Of a DNA stretch of 29,773 nucleotides, positions 1 to 7,598 are shown in pieces (the stretch's first letter is position 1; the number at the start of each line of letters is the position of its first letter). The DNA is taken from contig CALZBJ010000021.1 in NCBI GenBank assembly GCA_945619025.1, forward strand, positions 1 through 29,773, given 5' to 3'. Below the pieces are notes generated by a model. The model did no database searches. It had not been told where the DNA came from and saw nothing but the letters and a program-made list of their open reading frames with translations. A program made the translations under genes and the position numbers. The stretch is from CALZBJ01 sp945619025. Its GTDB lineage: Bacteria > Pseudomonadota > Gammaproteobacteria > Cardiobacteriales > Wohlfahrtiimonadaceae.

Positions 1-59
1 CTTGTTTTGTATTGATTTTTAATGAATTATTTATTTTCTTTTCTATCTAAATATGATCA

Positions 60-100
60 TTCCGTGACGTAATTCAAAAATTGGCACGGAAATTTTTCTC
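60..100 (+). terminator. Possible terminator or operator hairpin upstream of htpG
   Basis: Arms TTCCGTG (60-66) and CACGGAA (85-91) are perfectly complementary with an 18 nt loop, and a short T-rich run follows. It may end a gene lying left of the window. The rest of bases 1-139 is AT-rich with no coding sequence that I can support. Confidence 0.3.
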
Positions 101-139
101 AAAAAATGCATTTTAAAACTAAAGTGATTATTTTTTATG

Positions 140-167
140 CTTGAAATCGGTAAATTCCGCCCCATAT
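140..167 (+). promoter_or_regulatory. Sigma-32 (heat-shock) promoter of htpG
   Basis: CTTGAAA at 140-146 and CCCCATAT at 160-167 match the RpoH consensus -35 and -10 boxes, with a 13 bp spacer. The expected start of transcription is near 174, giving an mRNA leader of about 85 nt before htpG. The match is close to perfect and fits the downstream chaperone gene. Confidence 0.88.
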
Positions 168-257
168 TTGATCGGAAGGCAGTGAAGAACGCCCATCATG
201 CCAACCAAATAAATAACCAAAGTTTAGCTATTTTATTGCATAAGGAGTACATCAATT

Positions 258-2162
258 ATGTCCAATCAAAGAGAGACGATGCAGTTCCAAACGGAAGTTA
301 ACCAACTACTCAATTTGATGGTGCATTCGCTCTATTCAAACCGCGAAATTTTCTTACGTGAATTGATCTCAAATGCCTCAGACGCACTCGATAAGCGCCG
401 TTTTGAGGGATTGACGGATGCGAAGATAATTGAAGATCAGGGCGATGCGAAAATCTCGCTGAGCTTTGATAAAAATGCAAAAACCTTAATGCTCTCTGAT
501 AACGGTATCGGGATGGATCGCCAAGATGTAATCGACAATATCGGAACGATTGCAAAATCAGGCACCAAAGCCTTTATTGAAAAGCTCGAAGCGGATCAGA
601 AAAACGCGTCCAATTTAATTGGTCAATTTGGCGTTGGCTTCTATTCGGCATTTATTGTGGCCGATAAGGTAGAAGTTTTAACCCGTAAAGCGGGCACCGA
701 GGCAAGCGACGCCATTCGCTGGATTTCAGAAGGTAAGGGCGAATTCACCCTTGAAAATAGCACGCGCGATAGTGTCGGCACCACCATTACGCTCCATATG
801 AATGAGGAGCATCTCGATCTTTTAAATGAGTGGTCGCTTAAATCGATTATCACTAAATATTCCGATCATATTGCCTATCCCATTATGATGCAGGTGGAAA
901 AAGAGGTGCCGGTTGAAGGCAAAGAGGGCGAATTTGAGACGGAAGTGGCGATCGAGCAGGTGAACTCAGCCACATCGCTCTGGCAGCGGGAGCGCTCTGA
1001 GATTAAAGATGAGGAGTACGTCGAGTTCTATAAATCGCTCACCCATGATTATCAGGATCCGCTCTCATGGTCGCATAACCGCGTTGAGGGTAATCATAGT
1101 TATACATCGCTCCTCTATCTTCCATCCGTTGCGCCGATGGGGCTTTGGGATCAAAACGTCGAATATGGCGTACAGCTCTATGTTCAGCGCGTTTTCATTA
1201 TGGATGGCTCAGATAAACTGATTCCACGCTATCTCCGCTTTATGAAAGGGGTGGTGGATACGCAAGATTTACCGCTCAATATCTCCCGCGAAATTTTACA
1301 ATCGTCGAAAACCATCGATGCGATTCGCCAAGGACTCACGCGCCGTTCGCTCTCGATGCTTGAATCATTAGCGGCGCAAGATGAAGCGAAATATCAGACC
1401 TTCTGGGAGCAGTTTGGACGGGTATTAAAAGAGGGCTTTGGGGAGGATTTCTCCAATCGCAATAAGATCGCAAGCCTATTACGGTTCTCATCGACGGAAA
1501 CCGATGCGCAGACCGTATCATTTGATCAATACATTGAGCGTATGAAAGAGGGGCAAGATAAGATTTATTACATCACTGCCGACTCACTCAACACCGCGAA
1601 AAATAGCCCGCACCTTGAGATCTTCAAGAAAAAAGGCATTGAAGTGATTCTAATGACCGATGTGGTCGATGATTGGATGATGGGCTTCCTCCACGAGTAT
1701 CAAGATAAAGCATTTGTAAACGTTGCCAAAGGCGATATCAATCTCGATGGCGATGATGCTAAAGAAGATGCGGACAAGGAAGAAAAACCTCTATCTGCAG
1801 AAGAGAAATCCTTAGTGGATTCGCTTGAAACCCTGCTTAAAAATGAAGTGGAGTCGGTGAAAATTTCAAAACGCTTAACCGATTCAGCCTCCTGTTTAGT
1901 GCGTAATGAGATGGCACTGAGCGGACATTTTGAGAAGCTCTTAAAAGAGGCCGGCCATGAAGTCCCCGAGGTGAAACCTTGGCTTGAGATCAATCCCGAT
2001 CACTTTATTGTTAAAGCCTTTGAAGCGGAAAAAGAGAGCGATAAACAGAGTGATTTAGCAAAACTTCTCTATGAAGAGGCGCTGTTATTAGAGGGCGCGC
2101 AACTTCCCGATCCATCGGCATTTGTAGCTCGTTTAAACCGCTTAATGAAAGAACAGAATTAA
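258..2162 (+). CDS. htpG: Molecular chaperone HtpG (Hsp90)
   Basis: ATP-dependent cytosolic Hsp90 chaperone that remodels client proteins together with the DnaK system. The 634 residues match the usual bacterial length (E. coli 624). The N-terminal GHKL ATPase is visible: NREIFLRELISNASDA near residue 30 with the catalytic Glu and nucleotide-binding Asn, DNGIGM near residue 82, and GQFGVGFYSAF near residue 123 for the ATP lid. The middle domain contains NISREILQ with the gamma-phosphate-contacting Arg, and the C-terminal dimerisation domain follows. The segment around residues 495-515 is acidic and lysine-rich and looks like a flexible linker. An AAGGAG Shine-Dalgarno lies at 242-247. It is monocistronic, with a sigma-32 promoter upstream and a strong terminator downstream. 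Identification is secure. Confidence 0.98.
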   Translation: MSNQRETMQFQTEVNQLLNLMVHSLYSNREIFLRELISNASDALDKRRFEGLTDAKIIEDQGDAKISLSFDKNAKTLMLSDNGIGMDRQDVIDNIGTIAKSGTKAFIEKLEADQKNASNLIGQFGVGFYSAFIVADKVEVLTRKAGTEASDAIRWISEGKGEFTLENSTRDSVGTTITLHMNEEHLDLLNEWSLKSIITKYSDHIAYPIMMQVEKEVPVEGKEGEFETEVAIEQVNSATSLWQRERSEIKDEEYVEFYKSLTHDYQDPLSWSHNRVEGNHSYTSLLYLPSVAPMGLWDQNVEYGVQLYVQRVFIMDGSDKLIPRYLRFMKGVVDTQDLPLNISREILQSSKTIDAIRQGLTRRSLSMLESLAAQDEAKYQTFWEQFGRVLKEGFGEDFSNRNKIASLLRFSSTETDAQTVSFDQYIERMKEGQDKIYYITADSLNTAKNSPHLEIFKKKGIEVILMTDVVDDWMMGFLHEYQDKAFVNVAKGDINLDGDDAKEDADKEEKPLSAEEKSLVDSLETLLKNEVESVKISKRLTDSASCLVRNEMALSGHFEKLLKEAGHEVPEVKPWLEINPDHFIVKAFEAEKESDKQSDLAKLLYEEALLLEGAQLPDPSAFVARLNRLMKEQN

Positions 2163-2184
2163 AAGAGAGATCTCTACACACTGT

Positions 2185-2237
2185 AAAAAGAGTGATTCTA
2201 GATTCGTCAATCAAACGGATCAGGATCGCTCTTTTTT
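2185..2237 (+). terminator. Intrinsic terminator of htpG
   Basis: AAAAAGAG at 2185-2192 pairs with CTCTTTTT at 2229-2236. The stem continues inward through TGATTCT and AGGATCG with two wobble pairs, giving about 15 bp, and T residues follow. It lies 23 bp after the htpG stop codon. Confidence 0.85.
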
Positions 2238-2363
2238 ATGCGGATTTTTCTCAAGTTTGGGGTGAAAAAGGGCGCTTAACCATAGGTTATTGCAAAATTT
2301 ATGTGTATAATATCAAAATTCTTCTAAACAATTTTCACCGAATCGAAACAAATAGGATGGGAT

Positions 2364-3020
2364 ATGAAACGATTGATTAGCATGATCACTTTGGCGATGG
2401 TACTTGTTGTCGGCGCAGAAGCAAAACAGCTCTATGTGAGTGACCAACTCGAAGCGCCCGTGCGTGCAGGATCAGGCGATAGTTTCCGTATTCAAAAAAT
2501 GCTCGATTCAGGAACGCCGGTGGAAGAGCTTTCTCGCCGTGGGCAATTTGTACAAATCCGCTATTCAGGCGGGGTAACAGGGTGGATGCATCAACGTTTT
2601 TTAATGGATGAGCCTGTGGCTCGCGATCTTGTTGAAAAAGCGCGCGAAGATTTAAAAGCGGTAGAAACTTATAAAACAAAAATCACCGAGCAAGAGAGCA
2701 TTATTAAAACCCTAGAAAGTGAGCTTGCGGAGAGTAAAACCGCCCAAGAGCAGCTTGAGAGCCGGATTACCGAGATTATGAAAACCTCGGAGAGCATCTT
2801 TAAAATCGATGAGCAAAATAAAGTACTCACCAAAGAGAATCATCAGCTCGATGTGGATTTAAAAGCGCTTCAGCAAAAACATGATGTGCTAAAACAGAGC
2901 ATCCGCAGTAATGAATGGACGGTTGGGGCGATTATTCTCTTTTCGGGAATTATCTTTGGCTCGATGATTATGCCACGTCTGGTTGCGAAATTGCGCCGTA
3001 AACGCTCGTGGGATCTTTAA
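2364..3020 (+). CDS. SH3-domain coiled-coil membrane protein (YgiM/TIGR04211-like)
   Basis: A 218-residue envelope protein. Residues 1-20 form a signal peptide ending near VGAEA. Residues 21-78 form a bacterial SH3 domain: VSDQLEAPVRAGSGDSFRI, a GTPVEEL segment and GGVTGWMHQRFL. Residues 88-180 are a long charged coiled coil, residues about 188-207 a transmembrane helix, and the tail is short and basic (KLRRKRSWDL). That order (signal, SH3, coiled coil, C-terminal helix) is the TIGR04211/YgiM arrangement. These proteins are thought to be anchored in the inner membrane with the SH3 domain in the periplasm, possibly binding peptidoglycan. The molecular role is not established. It stands alone with its own terminator. 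Confidence 0.85.
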   Translation: MKRLISMITLAMVLVVGAEAKQLYVSDQLEAPVRAGSGDSFRIQKMLDSGTPVEELSRRGQFVQIRYSGGVTGWMHQRFLMDEPVARDLVEKAREDLKAVETYKTKITEQESIIKTLESELAESKTAQEQLESRITEIMKTSESIFKIDEQNKVLTKENHQLDVDLKALQQKHDVLKQSIRSNEWTVGAIILFSGIIFGSMIMPRLVAKLRRKRSWDL

Positions 3021-3036
3021 ATCCTATAGGGTAATG

Positions 3037-3070
3037 AAAAGCGCAGGATTATCACGATCACTGCGTTTTT
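3037..3070 (+). terminator. Intrinsic terminator
   Basis: AAAAGCGCAG (3037-3046) pairs with CTGCGTTTTT (3061-3070), a 10 bp stem with one G-U pair and a T run overlapping the 3' arm. It lies 17 bp after the SH3-protein stop and before the next gene's ribosome binding site. Confidence 0.75.
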
Positions 3071-3106
3071 TATTGTCTATGTAATTTAAGAAAAAGGATA
3101 ACAGAC

Positions 3107-4249
3107 GTGCTCGTATTCTATTTTATGCTAGCGATGATAATGCTTCTGAGCATCTATTTATGGTATCGGCTCGCACACCTCGCACCAAAAGGATTACTCC
3201 GTAAGCTGACTAAAATTGCGGGCGTTTTCTTTACTCTCGCATGGCCTTTTACCATTGTTAGCACACGCTTTTTCCCCAATGTGATACCCAATCCGGTCGA
3301 GGCGATTTTATCGGAATGGGGCGCAGGTTGGATCATTATGATGGTTTATGTTTTGCTACTCACCATTTGTTGGGATCTCTTTCGCATTTGCAATCATTTT
3401 ACCGGTTGGATTCATCCGCGCACGCTGAAAAGCTGGGTCGGTAAGGAAGGTAATCTAGGAGTTTTTATCCTAGTAGCGGGATGTATGATCGGTTTAACCC
3501 TGTATGGCAATCACCAATATCACCAGAAAAAGCGGGTGGAATATAGCGTTATTACCGAAAAAGACCTTACAGAAACATACACGATTGTGGCGCTGAGCGA
3601 TCTGCATTTGGGGCACTTGGTGAAGGCGGACGAGCTTGCCGAATGGGTCGATCTCATTAATCAAGAAAAGCCGGATATTGTACTTCTCCTTGGCGATATT
3701 ATTGATCACTCCCTTCATTCCATCGATTTTAAGACCATTAAAGCCGAATTTGATCGAATCGAAAGCCGTTTTGGTCTCTACGGCGTATTGGGAAATCATG
3801 AATATATCGAGTCGCGCACAGAGAATATTGCCTTTTTACAAGCGCTCGGCATACAGCTTTTAATTGATGAAGGGACGATCATTAATGATGAGCTCTATCT
3901 CATTGGGCGTGATGACCGAACCCATTATGAAAGGCACCGTTTAGAAGAACTGTTGCCGGATCATATTGATAAGCCGATTATTGTGATGGATCATCAACCG
4001 TTTGGTGTGGAAGAAGTGTCAAAACACCCAATTACATTGCAACTTTCCGGCCATACTCATCGCGGGCAAATTTGGCCCTATTCATGGCTTACTGAGAAAA
4101 TATATCATCTCACTCACGGGATGGAAACGATCAATAATAGTACCTTTATCGTTAGCTCTGGGATTGGCATTTGGGGCGCAAAAATCCGTATTGGCACTGA
4201 GTCGGAATATTTAGTCATTCGCCTTAAATCCGATAAGACCCCGATTTAA
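3107..4249 (+). CDS. Membrane-anchored metallophosphoesterase (YkuE/YaeI-like)
   Basis: A 380-residue two-metal phosphoesterase tethered to the inner membrane. Three or four hydrophobic segments fall within residues 1-20, 36-55, 73-92 and 118-135. The calcineurin-like catalytic domain starts near residue 158 with all signature motifs: LSDLHLGH (Asp165, His167), LLGDIIDH, GNHE, DHQP and SGHTHRG. Family members such as YkuE and YaeI hydrolyse phosphodiester or pyrophosphate bonds, and some act on UDP-diacylglucosamine or phospholipid-like substrates. The actual substrate here is unknown. The start is GTG at 3107, preceded by AAGGA about 8 nt upstream. It appears monocistronic. Confidence 0.87.
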   Translation: MLVFYFMLAMIMLLSIYLWYRLAHLAPKGLLRKLTKIAGVFFTLAWPFTIVSTRFFPNVIPNPVEAILSEWGAGWIIMMVYVLLLTICWDLFRICNHFTGWIHPRTLKSWVGKEGNLGVFILVAGCMIGLTLYGNHQYHQKKRVEYSVITEKDLTETYTIVALSDLHLGHLVKADELAEWVDLINQEKPDIVLLLGDIIDHSLHSIDFKTIKAEFDRIESRFGLYGVLGNHEYIESRTENIAFLQALGIQLLIDEGTIINDELYLIGRDDRTHYERHRLEELLPDHIDKPIIVMDHQPFGVEEVSKHPITLQLSGHTHRGQIWPYSWLTEKIYHLTHGMETINNSTFIVSSGIGIWGAKIRIGTESEYLVIRLKSDKTPI

Positions 4250-4412
4250 CCCATTAAAAACTGCTCTGAGCTGATCTCCATCGAGGTAATTATTTGATGT
4301 AAGCATTCCCGTACACGCCCATCGGTGCTATCATAGGATTTTTTACGAAAAATAGTTTAGAACGATGAAATTGCCTCAGGATTGGGGCATCATGCACAAG
4401 AGGAGAAGAGAA

Positions 4413-5792
4413 TTGACTGCTTCTAATCAATGTTTTATCTACCCGCCGGTGGGATCGATGGACCTGTTATCCCACATCGAGAGCGTTATTTTAAAAAGTA
4501 CGGCCGATGGCGAGTTGTATAAACTTTTTCGCAATTGTCTGTTAGCGGTACTCAATACCGGAAGCCAAACCGATGATCCTCGCGAACTTTTCGATCGTTT
4601 TAAAGATTTTGATGTGGAATTGATGCGCACCGAACGGGGCATTAAACTCCATCTTATTAATCCGCCGACTGAGGTATTTGTTGATGGGGAACTGACCGAC
4701 GTTATTCGCCGGAATCTCTTTTCAGCGCTTCGCGATATTTTATTTGTAAAGGCGGCGACCGATAGTTACCGCTCATATAGTAATAATGGCGTGCGCAATA
4801 GCTCGCTATTAACCGACATTGTGTTCATTATTTTACGCAATGCCAACGCGCTCCATGCGGCGCAAGATCCGAGCATTGTGGTCTGTTGGGGCGGGCACTC
4901 AATTAATCAATCAGAATATGATTATGGCCGATTAGTTGGGCAAGAGCTTGGCGTGCGTCATCTCAATATCTGTACCGGTTGTGGACCGGGAGCGATGGAA
5001 GCGACGATGCGAGGCGCAGCGGTTGGCCATGCAAGACAATCCTATAAAGAAGGGCGCTTCATCGGGATTACCGAAACCTCGATTATTGCAGCTGAACCAC
5101 CAAACCCATTAGTGAATGAACTTGTCATTATGCCGGATATTGAAAAACGCCTTGAAGCGTTTGTGCGTCTTGGTCATGGCATTGTGATTTTCCCAGGTGG
5201 TGTTGGTACGGCGGAAGAGTTTTTCTATATCTTGGGCATTCTCCTGATGCCGGAAAACCGCAAGATTCATGTGCCAGTTATTTTAACAGGCCCTAAAGAG
5301 AGTGAAGAATATTTCCGTACACTCGATCGGTTTATTGAGCGCAGTTTAGGTAAAGAAGCACAAGCGCTCTATGAGATTATTATTGATAATCCGGCAGAGG
5401 TTGCGCGCAAAATGAAGAATGCGATGCCACGGGTGAAGGAAAATCGCCGTGGCCGTGGCGACTCATTTTGCTATAACTGGTCACTTAAAATCACCACCGA
5501 TTTTCAAGTCCCGTTTGAGCCAACTCATGAAAATATGACCGCACTCAATCTTCACCTTAATCAGCCAAAAGCAGAGCTTGCGGCATCGCTTCGTCAGGCA
5601 TTTTCAGGCATTGTTGCAGGAAATGTTAAAGATTTTGGGGTAAAAGCCATTGAAGAAAAAGGGCCATTCCAACTGCATGGCGATCCTGAACTGATGGAGA
5701 TAATGGATGAATTGTTGCGTGATTTTGTTGATCAGCAGCGCATGAAACTCCCCGGGAAAGAGTATGTTCCGTGTTATGTGGTTAATCGTTAA
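4413..5792 (+). CDS. ppnN: Pyrimidine/purine nucleotide 5'-monophosphate nucleosidase PpnN (YgdH)
   Basis: Cytosolic enzyme that splits nucleoside 5'-monophosphates into base and ribose 5-phosphate; in E. coli it is regulated by (p)ppGpp. The core has the LOG/Rossmann motif PGGVGTAEEFF with its catalytic Glu, preceded by TGCGPGAMEATMRGA, and an N-terminal domain starting PPVGSMDLLSHIESVILK that matches the E. coli protein (454 aa). An in-frame ATG lies at 4365, but it has no clear ribosome binding site. TTG at 4413 has AGGAGA 6 nt upstream and gives 459 residues, close to the family length, so I chose TTG. It is monocistronic with a terminator. Confidence 0.93.
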   Translation: MTASNQCFIYPPVGSMDLLSHIESVILKSTADGELYKLFRNCLLAVLNTGSQTDDPRELFDRFKDFDVELMRTERGIKLHLINPPTEVFVDGELTDVIRRNLFSALRDILFVKAATDSYRSYSNNGVRNSSLLTDIVFIILRNANALHAAQDPSIVVCWGGHSINQSEYDYGRLVGQELGVRHLNICTGCGPGAMEATMRGAAVGHARQSYKEGRFIGITETSIIAAEPPNPLVNELVIMPDIEKRLEAFVRLGHGIVIFPGGVGTAEEFFYILGILLMPENRKIHVPVILTGPKESEEYFRTLDRFIERSLGKEAQALYEIIIDNPAEVARKMKNAMPRVKENRRGRGDSFCYNWSLKITTDFQVPFEPTHENMTALNLHLNQPKAELAASLRQAFSGIVAGNVKDFGVKAIEEKGPFQLHGDPELMEIMDELLRDFVDQQRMKLPGKEYVPCYVVNR

Positions 5793-5816
5793 GCCTTTAA
5801 AATAGATTCAAACATT

Positions 5817-5855
5817 AAAAAACCTCATTAAGAAAAATCTTATTGAGGTTTTTTT
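5817..5855. terminator. Bidirectional intrinsic terminator
   Basis: AACCTCA and TGAGGTT flank an inner stem TAAGA/TCTTA with one T-T mismatch (5821-5850), with A and T runs on both sides. It ends ppnN on the plus strand and the DUF4282-type gene on the minus strand. Confidence 0.85.
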
Positions 5856-5878
5856 AACTCGATTACTTTGCTAGGATT

Positions 5879-6202
5879 TTATTCATCCTGTGATTCCTGT
5901 GATTCCTGTGATTTTTTATGAGTAATCTCTTCAGCTAATGTGGTTCTATTACTTTCAAGAGTACCGCGAATTTTTTTTAATTCAGAATACATATTAAAAA
6001 ACAGTACTGTTAGCTCAAACATGATACGGATACCAATCAATGAGAACACCATTCCTACAAGAGAGATAAGACGATCTTCTATAAAGTAGTCGTTAAAAAA
6101 ACCGTACAAACCAGCGCCTATAATTAATATCGAGCTAAGCCAATAACCTATTAATGCCAGTTTTGGAGTAATCATTTTCTCTAAAAAAAGAATATCTTTC
6201 AT
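5879..6202 (-). CDS. Small membrane protein, DUF4282-like
   Basis: A 107-residue protein of unknown function. KDILFLEKMITPKLALIGYW at the N-terminus resembles the DUF4282 signature, in which a short amphipathic segment precedes two transmembrane helices. Here the helices fall near residues 13-35 and 44-68. The rest is a charged cytoplasmic tail, residues 73-107, ending in a repeated Ser-Gln-Glu motif encoded by a 9-bp tandem repeat. AAGGAA at 6211-6216 can serve either GTG 6205 or ATG 6202; ATG has the better spacing. Candidate promoter boxes are TTTACA (6257-6262) and TATAAC (6233-6238) with 18 bp between them. Confidence 0.75.
   Translation of the reverse strand: MKDILFLEKMITPKLALIGYWLSSILIIGAGLYGFFNDYFIEDRLISLVGMVFSLIGIRIMFELTVLFFNMYSELKKIRGTLESNRTTLAEEITHKKSQESQESQDE
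5887..5913. repeat. 9-bp tandem repeat, three units
   Basis: CCTGTGATT is repeated perfectly three times. It lies inside the 3' end of the DUF4282-like gene and encodes SQE-SQE-SQD, so each added or lost unit keeps the reading frame. Confidence 0.9.
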
Positions 6203-6270
6203 CACATATCTTCCTTATTTAAAATATTAAAAGTTATAATGTTACTATAAACAACATGTAAATCAATTAA

Positions 6271-6289
6271 ATAAGCGCTTATGTTAACA
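6271..6289. promoter_or_regulatory. Palindromes upstream of the DUF4282-like gene
   Basis: ATAAGCGCTTAT (6271-6282) is a perfect 12-bp palindrome, directly followed by the palindrome TGTTAACA (6282-6289). They lie just upstream of the candidate -35 box of the minus-strand gene ending at 5879. They could be a regulator binding site; no regulator is identifiable. Confidence 0.35.
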
Positions 6290-6317
6290 AATCAGTCATA
6301 ACTTTGTTTTTAGACAA

Positions 6318-6355
6318 AAAAGTGCCCCAAATGATTGCTCATTTGGGGCGTTTTT
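6318..6355. terminator. Strong bidirectional terminator with no clear plus-strand gene
   Basis: GCCCCAAATGA (6324-6334) and TCATTTGGGGC (6339-6349) form a perfect 11 bp stem with a 4 nt loop, followed by TTTTTC on the plus strand and six U residues on the minus strand. On the minus strand it is about 130 nt beyond the 69-residue orphan. On the plus strand no gene ends here. Confidence 0.85.
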
Positions 6356-6459
6356 CTGTTATCTATACAATAGACAGGAGAGTCAATTATCATACATTTG
6401 CATGTAGGAAAAAGATAAATAACAGAAATTTGGATGTTCTGTTATCGAGGATTCTCGAT
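6353..6459. repeat. Cluster of short inverted and direct repeats
   Basis: TTCTGTTATC occurs at 6354-6363 and 6437-6446, and its complement ATAACAGAA at 6419-6427. The central copy can pair with either neighbour (9-10 bp). A separate hairpin TCGAG/CTCGA with a 4 nt loop spans 6446-6459. The purpose is unknown; it may be the remains of a small mobile element or a structured RNA. Confidence 0.5.
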
Positions 6460-6480
6460 TAATATGACCTCTATAATACG

Positions 6481-6690
6481 CTATTCGAGGATATAATCAT
6501 AGAAAAAGTCATTTAATTCACCAACTGAGGTGATTAGATGAAGTTCATCACCTTCATTCCAAATCAGATAGCCTTTTTTCTCAAGTAATGGCTTCGCTCT
6601 GCGGTATAACGCACTTCGTTTCTCTAAAATTTTAGTTCGCAAGTCTATCACATTATCATTTACCGCAAACGTCTCTTTTAACGCATACAT
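6481..6690 (-). CDS. Orphan 69-residue protein
   Basis: I do not recognise this protein. The start at 6690 is chosen because GGAGG lies 6 nt upstream; a longer reading from 6747 lacks this support. The product is soluble, has no signal peptide and is rich in charged residues. It begins MYALKETFAVNDNVIDL, has a basic helical middle (KILEKRSALYRRAKPLLEKKG), a WNEGDELHLI segment that could be a beta strand, and an acidic aromatic tail (LNDFFYDYILE). It sits alone in an AT-rich patch full of palindromes. Its size would suit a toxin, antitoxin or phage-type regulator, but nothing in the sequence shows that. Confidence 0.55.
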   Translation of the reverse strand: MYALKETFAVNDNVIDLRTKILEKRSALYRRAKPLLEKKGYLIWNEGDELHLITSVGELNDFFYDYILE

Positions 6691-7387
6691 TCCTAACCTC
6701 CGTTTCCACAGGAACGGCCACACATTTTCCTTGTATGACCGGCGCAATTAATTCAATTATCTCGTTGATCGAATGCTGATCTAATTATTAAGTATTATTG
6801 TCATTCGGTGAAAATAAGTGTAGTAGAAAATTCTTAAAAACGCTAAAACTTGGCAGTTTTTCATTTAAACCCCGATCTATGTCAAATTTTTGGCAGTTAG
6901 TTGCGTTTTCATCCGACAATCACTCATCCTTTAGAACTATTTTTAATCATTCTATAAAAGCATGCTAACTGAGCTCTATGGATCACCTTAATAACCTTTA
7001 TTAGTACAAGTGTAGTATCCGCCGTAGGAATTATGCAGAATTTGGGAGGTTTTTTATCTCAGGATTAAGAGATCTTAGTAAGCTCTCCGTCAAGCTCAAA
7101 TAAACGCTGACTAATCATAATGGATTAGTCAGATTAGTAAGAATTTTTTGAAACCTTTCTAAATATAGTCATTAGTTATTTCTTCTGGTTGAGAAGTTTT
7201 AGCGAATGGATTATGCACTAATCTTGAAAACGAATCCAAACCGTGGGGCATAGGTAATACAAATAGAATAAGAGGAAATCTGATCTGTCTACTCTGATCG
7301 TTAATGGTGTCTATAGTGCCATCTCAATAATTTAACATAATATATAGAAATGGCTATCATACCTATAATGAAATATAGAACCTCATC
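6691..7387. other. Long AT-rich intergenic region
   Basis: No supported gene lies here. It contains two copies of TTGGCAGTT 40 bp apart (6850-6858 and 6890-6898), the hairpin at 7107-7132, and a pair of CTGATC words flanking TGTCTACT near 7281-7300 that resembles an insertion-sequence end. Many stops in all frames suggest decayed DNA. Confidence 0.5.
7107..7132. repeat. Perfect 10-bp inverted repeat hairpin
   Basis: CTGACTAATC (7107-7116) and GATTAGTCAG (7123-7132) form a perfect stem with a 6 nt loop. A run of six T begins 12 nt later, too far for a standard terminator. It could be a mobile-element end or operator. Confidence 0.6.
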
Positions 7388-7510
7388 TCATCTTAAACCC
7401 ATATTGGGTTGAGCATGATTGTAAAGCTGCAGTCTTTTGGATGCTATTTCAAAATTTGCGAAAACATAATTAAAAACTGATGCTTGTTTTATATCTATTA
7501 TCACTTTAAA
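7388..7510 (-). pseudogene. Possible transposase C-terminal remnant
   Basis: The minus strand reads open for about 40 codons before a stop at 7388. The end, RLQLYNHAQPNMGLR, resembles the YN-x2-RPHMAL block close to the C-terminus of IS3-type transposases, and DEVLY appears in frame just after the stop, as in the usual TPDEV continuation. No start codon context, upstream catalytic domain or clean inverted ends are visible. It is a weak call from pattern only. Confidence 0.25.
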
Positions 7511-7516
7511 GAGACA

Positions 7517-7545
7517 AATAAAAACCCCTCCAAAATTTGAAGGGG
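7517..7545 (-). terminator. Terminator of the alcohol dehydrogenase gene
   Basis: Minus strand CCCCTTCAAA and its near-complement ending GGAGGGG (7525-7545) form a GC-rich stem with one mismatch, followed by five U residues. It lies 54 nt after the dehydrogenase stop codon. Confidence 0.8.
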
Positions 7546-7598
7546 TCTCTAATATCTTAAATTTAAATGCTAAATTTCGTGAAAATGTTCTTTAAAGC

